Assembly: GCA_023435225.1 (NCBI GenBank)
Contig: JAEYRX010000034.1
Coordinates: 1-32,101, forward strand
DNA length: 32,101 nucleotides
Source: Bacillota bacterium
GTDB lineage: Bacteria; Bacillota; UBA4882; UBA8346
Direction: 5' to 3'
The translations under genes and the position numbers were made by a program. Below are positions 18,185 to 26,733 of this stretch, piece by piece. Each line of letters opens with the position of its first letter. The stretch's first letter is position 1. The notes under the pieces were generated by a model. It was not told the origin of the DNA. It searched no databases and worked only from the letters and a program-made list of their open reading frames with translations.

Positions 18185-19309
18185 TTACTTCATATGTATT
18201 AAAAAATCATATACAGCTCTAAGAACAAGACTATTGGCCTCGGCTTGGCGATACATGTTTCCGGTAACCACAAATGCGGTCCGCAAATCCGGAATAAACA
18301 AAATAAACTGGCCACCCACTCCGGCGGAAAAACACATTTTATGCCCATTTGGTAAAATAGTCCGCCACCATTGAAACCCATAAAAAACCTCTTCTTTGGG
18401 TATTTGCAGATATGGTGTCAATGACATTTCGACCCATTTCGCCGATAACACTTTTTTGCCATTATACACTCCGCCGTTTAACATTAATTCACCGATTTTC
18501 ACCATATCACGCGGTCGCAACAATAAACCGCCTCCGGTATGAACCTGTCTTTCATCATTATCCTTGATATCTCCGGCATCGATGATTTTAAGTTGATTGG
18601 GAGTTACACTATCCGAAATTGGAGCAAGAACCCACTGAAACTCGAAAATACCCAGTTTGCTAAATAAAGCCTTTTTTGCAAATACCGCCGCATTTAATCC
18701 CGTCTTCTTTTTAATGATGTCCCCAAGTAAGATAGAGTTTCCGCTATTGTAGTCAAATTTGGAGCCGGGTTTAAAAGCCAAAGTTTTGCTATGGGTTAAA
18801 ACATACTCAACCCAATTACCGCTATAATTCATTCGTATATCATCGTTAGCCGGATTTTCCTTACCATCAGGCAAAAAAAGCGGCTCCACCATCTCATTCC
18901 AAGTCAATCCCGAAGACATGGTCAAAAGATTTTCGATGGTTATTTGGTTAAGAATTGGATTTACAATGGCTTGTTCCGGGTAAAGAGACCCAATAGTTTC
19001 ATCAAGAGATAATTTGCCTTCATCATAAAGAATACCAATTAGGATAGAGGTGATGGATTTGGTTGAGGATTGAATCATATGATATTTATCGGCGGAATAA
19101 CCGTTAAAGTATTGCTCATAAATAATTTTATTATCTACCGCTACCAGAAAAGAATCAAAAGTATGATAACCAGCGAGCTTGGCGGCAAATTGTTTTAAAT
19201 AATCTTTGCCGGGTAGATGCTCATCTGGATTATCTATATTATTCGCTGAAAAAGTAATACCGGCAAACAAAAAGAAAATTGTCAAAATACAGAACCTTAT
19301 TAATTTCAT
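18185..19309 (-). CDS. Exported serine hydrolase, beta-lactamase/PBP-like fold
   Basis: A 374-residue protein with a signal peptide (residues 1-21, cut after FSA). GGAG lies about 8 bases before the ATG. The catalytic SxxK motif is SSTK at 81-84. The second motif is Tyr187 in FDYNSGNSILLG. HTGGGLLLRPRDM (257-269) and SAGVGGQ (328-334) are the conserved blocks of the class C beta-lactamase / penicillin-binding-like esterase family (Pfam Beta-lactamase). The third motif lacks the KTG of true penicillin-active enzymes, which points to an esterase, D-amino-acid peptidase or similar exported hydrolase rather than antibiotic resistance. It is transcribed alone: the chemoreceptor upstream is 158 bases away and a terminator follows. 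Confidence 0.88.
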   Translation of the reverse strand: MKLIRFCILTIFFLFAGITFSANNIDNPDEHLPGKDYLKQFAAKLAGYHTFDSFLVAVDNKIIYEQYFNGYSADKYHMIQSSTKSITSILIGILYDEGKLSLDETIGSLYPEQAIVNPILNQITIENLLTMSSGLTWNEMVEPLFLPDGKENPANDDIRMNYSGNWVEYVLTHSKTLAFKPGSKFDYNSGNSILLGDIIKKKTGLNAAVFAKKALFSKLGIFEFQWVLAPISDSVTPNQLKIIDAGDIKDNDERQVHTGGGLLLRPRDMVKIGELMLNGGVYNGKKVLSAKWVEMSLTPYLQIPKEEVFYGFQWWRTILPNGHKMCFSAGVGGQFILFIPDLRTAFVVTGNMYRQAEANSLVLRAVYDFLIHMK

Positions 19310-19394
19310 CAGACCACTCCGTTTACCAAATGAAGGATTTTCATAATTTAAAATTCAGACATTCGGACACAATATATTGCAAATGACCGAATCT

Positions 19395-19447
19395 CTTTCC
19401 GATACTATTATTTTAGCGGGGAGTTAAGCTTATTCCGGTTCGCTGAT
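19395..19447 (+). pseudogene. Decayed fragment of the 159-aa protein gene
   Basis: These 53 bases match 22081-22133 inside the intact gene at 21775-22254 with only four differences (49/53). In the same frame they read LSDTIILAGS-stop-AYSGSLI, against LSDTMILSGSEAYSGSLM in the intact gene; the Glu codon GAA has become TAA. A short upstream stretch (QMTES) may also be homologous to QIYDG. The rest of the gene is not recognisable. It lies between the chemoreceptor and the beta-lactamase-fold gene, on the strand opposite to both. Confidence 0.75.
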
Positions 19448-19467
19448 TGCGGAATATGATGTTAAAT

Positions 19468-20811
19468 TCAATTACTGATTTCAAAAGCTCTCTGAACGAT
19501 TTTTCGCATACTATTTGCTTGAGCATTTAATTTCTCAGCCATTGACGCGCTTTCTTCAGCATTAACCGCATTTTGTTGGGTGATTGTCTCCATTTGAGTC
19601 AAGGCTTTAGTGATCTGTTCTACCCCTTGAGATTGCTCTTGACTGGCCGCGGCGACCTCGTCCATTAATTGATTGACCTTATTGGTATGCGCGGTTATTT
19701 CTTGTAAAGCCTCGCGGACTTTCTCCGCCACCATAACTCCTTTAGCGGAGAGTTCAATATTGGACTCGATAATAGTGGTGGTATCTTCAGCCGCCTGGGC
19801 GCTTCGCTGGGCCAGATTTCTTACTTCTTCCGCCACTACGGCAAAACCCGCCCCGGCCTCGCCGGCTCTTGCTGCTTCAACGGCGGCGTTTAATGCTAAA
19901 ATGTTAGTTTGGAAAGCAATATCATCGATAACTTTGATGATTTTCGAGATCTGATCACTGGATTTCTTGATCTCTTGAATTGAACTCATCATCTCTTTCA
20001 TTTCATTACTGCCCTTATTAGCCGACTCTTTGGCTTGCTCTGATAGCCCGGCTGCCTGCTTAGTATTGTCGGTATTTTGTTGTAACATAGATGAAGATTC
20101 CTGAAGGGTGGAAGAGGTTTCTTCTATGGCCGATGCTTGTTCGGCGGTTCCTTCCGATAGTTGCTGGGCGGATGATGCAAGTTGAATCGAAGTTGCTGCT
20201 ACTTGCTGTGCGTCTTCACTAAGAGCATTAACGATATTGGTCATAGTTTCCAGCAGGTTCCGGGTACGGCGAGTCAACATCGTGGATATCAAAGCAACTA
20301 TACCAATTTCCAGCAAATAGGTAATTACATCCAATAGATACTGCCGCATTACCGGAAAATTCCCGGGTAAAGTACCTAAAATCCCCCGGTAATAATCAAA
20401 TGAATATTGGGAAGCGAACATACCGGCTAGGGTAATCAATACCGCAAAAAAGGTGAGTCTTTTATCAAAATAAAGCAAACTCAACAAAACCGGGAAAATT
20501 AGGATAATACTTATCCAGAGAAAAGGGTTGGCGTTAATAATACCGATACTTATTGCACTCATTGTGATTGCGGTATATTTTACACCGGTACTGGAAACCC
20601 TTAGTTTTCTCATTAAATAGGGTAGAAAATGACAGATCACCCCAAGCAAACTAGGATAAATTACTTCATTGACTGAGGCATTAAAAACACCTAAAAACGG
20701 TTTGCATAAGAGTAACATAATCGGAAAAGCGAATAGTGACCACAATAAAATTCGGGTTACTATCACATTTACTTCTTGCTCGTTTCGTAAGATAAAGTTT
20801 TTTTGTTCCAT
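19468..20811 (-). CDS. Methyl-accepting chemotaxis protein with multi-helix membrane domain
   Basis: A 447-residue membrane receptor that signals to the CheA/CheW array. AAAGGTGAT precedes the ATG at 20811. The N-terminal 180 residues form about five or six membrane helices (roughly 17-37, 46-66, 76-112, 118-134, 158-180) with short loops and no extracellular sensor domain. No HAMP is evident between the last helix and the cytoplasmic coiled coil. The signalling tip is at 295-334 (IDDIAFQTNILALNAAVEAA, then GFAVVAEEVRNLA), diagnostic of the MCP family. Gln/Glu pairs in the flanking helices are candidate methylation sites. There is no C-terminal NWETF-type tether. The sensor probably reads a membrane or small-molecule cue within the lipid bilayer. 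It is a single-gene unit with its own promoter candidate. Confidence 0.93.
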   Translation of the reverse strand: MEQKNFILRNEQEVNVIVTRILLWSLFAFPIMLLLCKPFLGVFNASVNEVIYPSLLGVICHFLPYLMRKLRVSSTGVKYTAITMSAISIGIINANPFLWISIILIFPVLLSLLYFDKRLTFFAVLITLAGMFASQYSFDYYRGILGTLPGNFPVMRQYLLDVITYLLEIGIVALISTMLTRRTRNLLETMTNIVNALSEDAQQVAATSIQLASSAQQLSEGTAEQASAIEETSSTLQESSSMLQQNTDNTKQAAGLSEQAKESANKGSNEMKEMMSSIQEIKKSSDQISKIIKVIDDIAFQTNILALNAAVEAARAGEAGAGFAVVAEEVRNLAQRSAQAAEDTTTIIESNIELSAKGVMVAEKVREALQEITAHTNKVNQLMDEVAAASQEQSQGVEQITKALTQMETITQQNAVNAEESASMAEKLNAQANSMRKIVQRAFEISN

Positions 20812-20853
20812 AAGTAATCACCTTTTATAACATATTTAGCGACTCATAATAAG

Positions 20854-20882
20854 ATTTTACTATTATATCCATCTGGTTTCAA
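20854..20882 (-). promoter_or_regulatory. Candidate sigma-A promoter of chemoreceptor gene
   Basis: On the minus strand TTGAAA (20882-20877) is followed after exactly 17 bases by TAAAAT (20859-20854), about 43 bases upstream of the start codon. An overlapping TATAAT lies within the spacer. It does not resemble a sigma-28 flagellar promoter. Confidence 0.45.
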
Positions 20883-20960
20883 TAAATAAATGTAAAATTG
20901 GTGTATTATTGTCCCTTTTTGGCTAAAAACATAAAGTGAATTATCAGAGAATTATATTTC

Positions 20961-21113
20961 AAATTCAGCGCCCAGGGCAGCAGCGAATTATTTCAGTCTT
21001 CTCAAAACCCCTGGGCTGTTGCCTTTAAAATCATCTCAACCCCCGTTGGGGCTCGGTTAGATTTTGCTGCAAAGCGTTTCCCAGCCCATTTATGGGGTTG
21101 AGATTGTTTTTTT
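20961..21113 (+). ncRNA. Candidate non-coding RNA ending in a terminator
   Basis: There is no protein here. On the plus strand GCCCAGGG (20970-20977) pairs with CCCTGGGC (21009-21016). ATCTCAACCCC (21033-21043) pairs perfectly with GGGGTTGAGAT (21094-21104), followed by seven T residues (21107-21113). The same CCCC can also form a local CCCC-GTT-GGGG hairpin, and CCCA/TGGG near 21086-21097 competes for the 3' arm, so two folds exclude each other. The next gene on this strand starts 660 bases on, so this is a stand-alone RNA candidate rather than its leader. Confidence 0.35.
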
Positions 21114-21185
21114 ACATTAGCCTATGACCCAGGACGGGTCGAAGTCGCGGAAGACAAGGACGTCTGAGAGCGACCGGGTTTTGAA

Positions 21186-21549
21186 TCTATATATGTTGCA
21201 ATGAGTTTTTTGGATATGAGCTTTCAATGCAACATATATTCCTTGATTAATAAGTTGAAAAAAGTTCAATAATCTTCCATTCACAACTGGCTTTTGAGAT
21301 GTGAATGCTTTATTCAAAACTTTTTTCAAATTATATGCTTTCAGTTCATCTGCTGCTCTGGGCGATGAATAAACATTGAATTCCGTTTGTTTTTACATCT
21401 ATATATGTTGCAATAAATTTTTTGGATTTAAACTTTCAGGCAACATATATTCCTTGATTCATATGTTGAAAAAATTTCAAAAATTTCGCCATTCCCAGCC
21501 GGCTTTAAGGATGTGAATGTTTTACCTAAAACTTTTTTCAACATATATA
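21186..21549. repeat. Two copies of a 150-bp element with nested inverted repeats
   Basis: Copies at about 21186-21336 and 21398-21549 share long near-identical blocks (TCTATATATGTTGCAAT, CAACATATATTCCTTGATT, GTGAATG, AAAACTTTTTTCAA). Each contains ATATATGTTGCA against TGCAACATATAT or a slightly worn version, then GTTGAAAAAA against a matching TTTTTTCAA. In the first copy there is also an inner CATTCAC/GTGAATG pair. This looks like a small non-autonomous element or duplicated hairpin. An open frame across the first copy (21117-21329) has no ribosome site and is not credible. Confidence 0.7.
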
Positions 21550-21587
21550 GAATCGTCCAATCTTTTCTGCAAATTTCCAATTTTATA

Positions 21588-21774
21588 TTTACAACGTTTA
21601 CCAAAATATGTTATAGTATCAATATCCTAAATTAAGGTAACTATTCAAGCGAATTTCCATTAAGCCCGGGCAAACTAATGGGAGTTAACTTGGATGGTGA
21701 ACATCGTTGGAGCTTTGATAAGCTTTGATGGTGCTTGGTATTATCAATAATTATTTTTATAAAGGAGAAATGAT
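21588..21774 (+). promoter_or_regulatory. Promoter candidate and leader of the 159-aa gene
   Basis: TTTACA (21588-21593), an 18-base spacer and TATAGT (21612-21617) make a plausible promoter. The leader of about 150 bases contains CCATTA/TAATGG (21657-21662 with 21676-21681) around a GC-rich loop, then a direct repeat of AGCTTTGAT (21711-21719 and 21721-21729). It ends in AAAGGAG eight bases before the ATG. The leader is long enough for regulation, but I recognise no riboswitch. Confidence 0.4.
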
Positions 21775-22254
21775 ATGTCTCAATCTAATTTAGTATCGTT
21801 TAATATTCCGGAAGCGGATCTGGCGGAGATCAAGGCCGCTATCAACGTGCTTACCACGAAACTAATGCCTCATCTAAAAACCCTATCTCCCGACGAACGG
21901 CATGATTTACCGAAGATGGGCGACAAAACAGTCAGCTTTGTCCAGAAGGCCATGGAGTATTGTCAACAAAATCCTGATCTGGTCCCTCCATTTTTGAATG
22001 TTCCGGAATTATCCAAAGATGTCGAAACAGTGGTTTTACTTCGTTCCATATTTCAGCCGCTGTCGCAGATTTACGATGGACTTTCCGATACTATGATCTT
22101 ATCGGGGAGTGAAGCTTATTCCGGTTCGCTGATGTTTTACAACTCGGCTAAAAGTGCGATGAAGTCAAAAGTCCAAAAAGCGGAGACCATCTATAATGAC
22201 CTCCAAGCTCGTTTTCCGGGGAGACCGAAAAAAGAGGAGCCGGAAATAGCTTAA
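21775..22254 (+). CDS. Conserved protein of unknown function (159 aa)
   Basis: A soluble, mostly helical 159-residue protein with no signal peptide or membrane helix. It reads like a family of unnamed proteins seen in Bacteroidota and Bacillota, with a KMGDKTVSFVQKAMEY block (about 47-62), a VPPFLNVPEL block (about 71-80) and an LSDTMILSGSEAYSGSLMFY block (103-122); this family memory is uncertain and no function is known to me. The C-terminus is a charged Arg/Lys/Glu tail. AAAGGAG precedes the start and a strong terminator follows, so it is a single-gene unit. A broken second copy of its 103-120 block lies at 19395-19447. The 21-bp tandem repeat begins just after its terminator. Confidence 0.8.
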   Translation: MSQSNLVSFNIPEADLAEIKAAINVLTTKLMPHLKTLSPDERHDLPKMGDKTVSFVQKAMEYCQQNPDLVPPFLNVPELSKDVETVVLLRSIFQPLSQIYDGLSDTMILSGSEAYSGSLMFYNSAKSAMKSKVQKAETIYNDLQARFPGRPKKEEPEIA

Positions 22255-22281
22255 GATCAATTTTTTAAAGCAATAAAAACA

Positions 22282-22323
22282 GCCTTCCCTGCGGTTTTAT
22301 AACAGCGGGGAAGGCTTTTTTTT
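22282..22323 (+). terminator. Strong rho-independent terminator of the 159-aa gene
   Basis: GCCTTCCC (22282-22289) pairs with GGGAAGGC (22308-22315), with further GC pairs inside, followed by eight T residues (22316-22323). It lies 28 bases after the stop codon. Confidence 0.88.
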
Positions 22324-22350
22324 GGGAAAAATTTGTTTGAAGGCCGGGAA

Positions 22351-22560
22351 GAGCTTTTTGGTTCTCAGAGAGAGCTTTTTGTTGCTCGGAGTGACCTTTT
22401 TCTCGCTTTGAGTGACCTTTTTGTTGCTCGAAGGGACCTTTTTGTTGCTCAGAGGGACCTTTTTCTCGCTTTGAGCGACTTTTTTGTTGCTCGGAGGGAC
22501 CTTTTTGTTGCTTTGAGTAACCTTTTTGTTGCTCAGAGGGACTTTTTTCTCGCTTGTGTA
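22351..22560 (+). repeat. 21-bp tandem repeat, ten units
   Basis: Ten uninterrupted units of exactly 21 bases, with the consensus GACCTTTTTGTTGCTCGGAG plus one base. Two versions alternate: most units have GTTGCTC, while units 3, 6 and 10 have CTCGCTT. The frame from a TTG at 22333 stays open for 92 codons and would give heptads such as LFVARRD and LFLALSD. That frame has no ribosome site and starts right after a terminator, so translation is doubtful. The T5-T6 tracts recur every two helical turns, which should bend the DNA. No other gene lies between 22324 and 22706. Confidence 0.9.
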
Positions 22561-22706
22561 AATGATTTTTTAATGAAAGTGTCTAAAAGAGTGCGTATTC
22601 CACCTTTCTGATAAAGTCAATAGTTGGATAGCTTAAGAGATGTAGCCGAATTACATACTTACAATCCAAAATTTTTTGCTGGTCTTAATTTGTTAATAAA
22701 TAAACT

Positions 22707-23324
22707 CTATGGTAAAAATATTATTGTATTGGATCTGATTCTAGTTCTTCTTATTTCCGCCTCAATTGCCCGCAACTCGTTCATTTTTTCTATATGTTGT
22801 TGGTCGGATTCAAATAAATTGATAGCTTCCTTTAGGGTATCAGCCCTTTTATTTTCTATCAGACGAATTAACCATTCCAATGCATAAAAATATTGATAAG
22901 CATTAGGAACAATACTATTATTATCTAAATAATTTTTGTTTTTACGATATACTTCCACTAAAGTCTCAATTTTTTCTTTATTTAAGGCTAATTTTTTTTG
23001 AACTAATCCTTTTCGAATTTTGTTTGGAATATAACTCATAAAAAACAAAATAACTACAATAAATATTCCAAAATAAAAACCAAGCAGAAGTAAAATTAAA
23101 AAAGCATTTCCTTTCTTAGGAATATATTCTTGTAATGAATCTAATACATTAATCACCTCAAACATAATTAAGCCATAAGTAATAAGGGACATTATAAAAA
23201 ATCCTAAATAATATAAATTTGGAACACTGGCTTCATGTAACATTTTATACTCTTTGTCTATTGCTTGATTCTGGAGTAATAAGTTATAGGTTTTTTGGAG
23301 ATCTTTCACTAAATAATGCGGCAT
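22707..23324 (-). CDS. Two-helix membrane protein with charged C-terminal coiled coil, unknown
   Basis: A 205-residue protein. I chose the ATG at 23324 because AAAGGAGTGAAAGT lies directly before it; the longer frame has no site. Residues 1-35 are a soluble helix. Two membrane helices follow at about 37-60 and 73-98, with a short Lys-rich loop between them. The remaining 105 residues are mostly helical and charged and end in a coiled-coil-like segment (EKMNELRAIEAEIRRTR). No enzyme motif is seen and I do not recognise the family. It is markedly AT-rich and Lys/Asn-rich compared with the restriction operon upstream on the same strand, from which it is separated by 175 bases. A scaffold or stress-response membrane role is possible but unsupported. 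Confidence 0.72.
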   Translation of the reverse strand: MPHYLVKDLQKTYNLLLQNQAIDKEYKMLHEASVPNLYYLGFFIMSLITYGLIMFEVINVLDSLQEYIPKKGNAFLILLLLGFYFGIFIVVILFFMSYIPNKIRKGLVQKKLALNKEKIETLVEVYRKNKNYLDNNSIVPNAYQYFYALEWLIRLIENKRADTLKEAINLFESDQQHIEKMNELRAIEAEIRRTRIRSNTIIFLP

Positions 23325-23499
23325 ACTTTCACTCCTTTTTTTATGAAAACAATTTTGGCATCCTAATTTCCCCAACCCAAAAGTGGTGTCAATTTAGGAT
23401 TAATAATTGCTTCACATTGTTTATTAGTTTTTTTGAACTCCAAAGAAGGTCAATCAACCACTTGATGCAAGTAATGATTAAATAAAATGATTTCCTACC

Positions 23500-26400
23500 T
23501 CATTTCCCCTGCGTCAATTCTTCCGCAATCAATTCAGCCTGTTTCAAAACCGTCTCAGTCGCCAACATCTGCATATCCGGCGGATAACCGTATTGGCGCA
23601 ATATACGCTTAACAATAACTTTAAGCTTGGCTTTAACACTTTCCTTAATCGTCCAGTCAATTGAAGCGTTTTCTTTAACTTTTTGATACAAAACTACCGC
23701 CAGTTCCCGAAGTTTATCTTTTTCCATAACCTCACGGGCGCTCTCATTATTGGCAATAGCGGTATAAAAAGCGTATTCATAATCGGATAAGCCCATCTTC
23801 TGCGGCTCTTTATCCATCTCTTGGATTTCTTTGCCCAGATTAATCAGTTCGTCAATGACTTCAGCAGCGGTAATGATTTTATTGTGATACTTTTTAATGG
23901 AGTTCTCCAGCATTTCCATTAAGGTCTTGCTCTGGATCAGATTCTTTTTAGTACGGGCTTTTATTTCATCGTTAAGCAGTTTCTTCAATACTTCCAAGGC
24001 AATGTTTTTATGTTCCATATGCTTGACTTCAAGCAAGAATTCTTCCGAGAGAATTGAAATATCCGGTTTTTTAATCCCGGCGGCGTCAAAAACATCAATA
24101 ACCTCTTCGGTTACCAGCGCCTTATCAATAACTTGTTTGATGGCGGTTTCAATTTCCTCATCCGTCTTCCCTGAACCAGTACTATCAAATTTGACCAATC
24201 TTGATTTAACCACTTGAAAGAAAGCCACCTCATCTTTGACATCCATCGCCTGTTCATGTGGGATGGCTATTGCGAAAGCTTGGGATAGAGCGGTCACTTC
24301 ATCAATATATCGTTTTTTGCCGTTTTCCAAACCGAGGATATGTTCTTCAGCAGCCAGAATCAGGGAGAGTTTTCTGCCGGTATCCACTTCAAAGTATTCT
24401 TCATAAGCAAAACCATGAAACATCTGCGAGACAACTTCCAATTTAGCCAGCATAACCTGAACCGCCTGTTGTTGAGCAACTGCCGGGTCACCTTTACCAC
24501 CGGCATTGGAATAAAATGATAGGGCTTCTTTTAAGTCCGAAGCAATTCCGAGATAATCAACAATAAGCCCACCCTTTACTTCTCCGTATACCCGATTTAC
24601 CCTGGCGATGGCTTGCATTAAGTTATGCCCCTTCATAGGCTTATCGATATAAAGCGTTTTTAGACAGGGAGCGTCAAAACCGGTCAGCCACATATCCCTG
24701 ACAATAACCAATTTTAATTCATCGTCAGGATCTTTCATCCGTTCCGCCAGACCACGGCGTTCTTCTTTGGTAGTATGGTGTTTGGCGATCTCCGGTCCAT
24801 CAGATGAAACCGAAGTCATTACTACTTTAATGACACCCTTATTTAGGTCATCATTATGCCATTCAGGTCTTATATCAATAATTGCCTTATATAATTCGGC
24901 GGCGATACGGCGAGACATTGTAACGATCATTGCTTTACCATTTATAACTTCTTGACGCCGTTCAAAATGATAGATTATATCTTTGGCTACATGTTTAATC
25001 CGATCTTTACTACCGATTAACGCTTCCAGTTGAGTCCATTTCGCTTTAGCATTTTGAGACTCGGTCAGTTCATCCTGGTCCAGTTCTTCATCCAGTTCTT
25101 TAACCAGCTTTTTGCCTTCTTCGTTCAGGGCAATCTTAGCAAGACGGCTTTCGTAATAAATACGTACCGTGGCGCCATCGGTAACCGCTTGTGATATATC
25201 ATAGATATCGATATAGTTACCAAAAACCGCCGGTGTATTGACATCGGTCTTCTCAATCGGTGTACCGGTAAACCCGATATAAGTTGCTTTAGGCAAAGCA
25301 TCGTGCATATACTTGGCAAAACCATAGACTACTTTCTTACCGACTACATTTCCGTATTCATCTTTATCGTCAATATTTTTCGCCTTAAATCCATACTGGG
25401 TCCGGTGGGCTTCATCAGCTATTACAATTATATTTTCCCGGTCGGAGAGTTTTTCATAAACATTGCCTTCCTCCGGCTGAAACTTTTGAATAGTCGTAAA
25501 AACAATCCCGCCGGAAGCCACTTTTAAAAGGTCTTTGAGTTGGTCTCTATTTTCCGTCTGGACCGGATCTTGCCTTAACAATTGTCTGGAAGAGGCGAAA
25601 GTATCAAAAAGCTGATCATCCAGGTCGTTACGGTCGGTAATAACCACCACAGTCGGGTTGTCCATCGTCAAGACGATTTTCCCGGTAAAAAAGACCATGG
25701 ATAGAGATTTCCCACTGCCTTGAGTATGCCAGACCACCCCGCCCTTTCGATCTCCGACGGGCTGCGTTTTAACACCTGGTACGCCATAACTTTCGGGTGA
25801 TTCTTTACTATCTTGAGCTTTCAATATATCCTTCCTTGAAATATAACCCGATGCCCGAAGCGCAGATTCTACCGCCAAATTGACTGCATAATACTGGTGA
25901 TAGGCCGCCAGTTTCTTGATGGTTTGAATGGTAATAAGTCCGGTATCTTTCTCCTCTTTCTTGGTTTTTTCAAAAACAATGAAATGCCGGATTAAGTCCA
26001 AGAGAGTGGCTTTATTCAACATTCCTTTAATAAGCGTTTCCAACTGACCGATTAACGGTGAAGCTTCCACCCGCCCATCACTACTTTTCCAGACCATAAA
26101 ACGGCTGAAATCAGCGGAGATAGAACCAGCCTTGGCCTCCAAGCCATCGGAGATTACCAAAAAACCGTTATAAGTAAACAAAGTGGGAATAGCCTGTTTG
26201 TAAGTTTGCAATTGTTTAAAAGCGGAATGAACCGTTGCATTTTCATCCGTAGCATTTTTCAATTCAATGACTACAAGCGGCAGACCATTAACAAAAAGTA
26301 TTACATCCGGGCGTTTATTGACATTGTTTTCGATAATCGTAAATTGGTTGCAAACAACAAAATCATTCTTCTCCGGTTCGTTGAAATCAATCAGCCAAAC

Positions 26401-26733
26401 CAGATCCCCCCGGCTCTCTTCGTCCTTTTGGTAGGTGACCTTGATGCCTTCGGTCAGCATTCGATGAAATGATTCGTTATTAGCAATAAGTTCCGGCGAG
26501 CTGATTCGTTGGATTTGCTTGATAGCGTCTTCTCTGGCGTCGGCAGGAATAGTCGGATTGATGCGAGCAACAGCGTTCCGAAGTTTCTCAAGAAGAAGAA
26601 CATCTTCAAAAGAATGCCGGGTGGGTATTTCGCTGTCCGGGGCGATATCGGGGCCGTAGATATAGGTATAGCCTTGACTTTCAAGAAGGTCGACGGCATA
26701 TTGTTCAATTTCAAATTCGGTGATTTTAGTCAT
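23500..26733 (-). CDS. hsdR: Type I restriction enzyme, R (endonuclease/translocase) subunit
   Basis: A 1077-residue motor and nuclease subunit that cleaves unmethylated DNA after ATP-driven translocation, in complex with HsdM and HsdS. The N-terminal PD-(D/E)xK nuclease is at about 143-159 (RPDVILF...VVIELKN, D143 and E157-x-K159). The SF2 motor has Walker A GSGKS at 339-343, DEAH at 440-443 and motif III FTGTP at 488-492. Motifs V/VI follow in MWLTGFDAP and QAIARVNRVY. The C-terminal 300 residues are the helical domain that binds HsdM. The length is normal and every key residue is present, so it should be active. Its ATG overlaps the stop of the four-helix-bundle gene (ATGA), so the two are probably translated together. 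Confidence 0.97.
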   Translation of the reverse strand: MTKITEFEIEQYAVDLLESQGYTYIYGPDIAPDSEIPTRHSFEDVLLLEKLRNAVARINPTIPADAREDAIKQIQRISSPELIANNESFHRMLTEGIKVTYQKDEESRGDLVWLIDFNEPEKNDFVVCNQFTIIENNVNKRPDVILFVNGLPLVVIELKNATDENATVHSAFKQLQTYKQAIPTLFTYNGFLVISDGLEAKAGSISADFSRFMVWKSSDGRVEASPLIGQLETLIKGMLNKATLLDLIRHFIVFEKTKKEEKDTGLITIQTIKKLAAYHQYYAVNLAVESALRASGYISRKDILKAQDSKESPESYGVPGVKTQPVGDRKGGVVWHTQGSGKSLSMVFFTGKIVLTMDNPTVVVITDRNDLDDQLFDTFASSRQLLRQDPVQTENRDQLKDLLKVASGGIVFTTIQKFQPEEGNVYEKLSDRENIIVIADEAHRTQYGFKAKNIDDKDEYGNVVGKKVVYGFAKYMHDALPKATYIGFTGTPIEKTDVNTPAVFGNYIDIYDISQAVTDGATVRIYYESRLAKIALNEEGKKLVKELDEELDQDELTESQNAKAKWTQLEALIGSKDRIKHVAKDIIYHFERRQEVINGKAMIVTMSRRIAAELYKAIIDIRPEWHNDDLNKGVIKVVMTSVSSDGPEIAKHHTTKEERRGLAERMKDPDDELKLVIVRDMWLTGFDAPCLKTLYIDKPMKGHNLMQAIARVNRVYGEVKGGLIVDYLGIASDLKEALSFYSNAGGKGDPAVAQQQAVQVMLAKLEVVSQMFHGFAYEEYFEVDTGRKLSLILAAEEHILGLENGKKRYIDEVTALSQAFAIAIPHEQAMDVKDEVAFFQVVKSRLVKFDSTGSGKTDEEIETAIKQVIDKALVTEEVIDVFDAAGIKKPDISILSEEFLLEVKHMEHKNIALEVLKKLLNDEIKARTKKNLIQSKTLMEMLENSIKKYHNKIITAAEVIDELINLGKEIQEMDKEPQKMGLSDYEYAFYTAIANNESAREVMEKDKLRELAVVLYQKVKENASIDWTIKESVKAKLKVIVKRILRQYGYPPDMQMLATETVLKQAELIAEELTQGK

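Noticed and set aside
21117..21329. 70-codon minus-strand frame across the first 150-bp element
   Set aside because: No ribosome site; its sequence is produced by the inverted repeats and the second element copy does not keep the frame.
22351..22560. CRISPR array
   Set aside because: The units are contiguous with no spacers and no cas genes are nearby.
22333..22611. Heptad-repeat protein encoded by the 21-bp array, as a firm gene
   Set aside because: The only start is a TTG without ribosome site immediately after a terminator; kept as a repeat, with translation left open.
23485..23505. Terminator after hsdR
   Set aside because: AAATGA/TCATTT is a six-bp AT stem overlapping the stop codon and lacks a real U-run.
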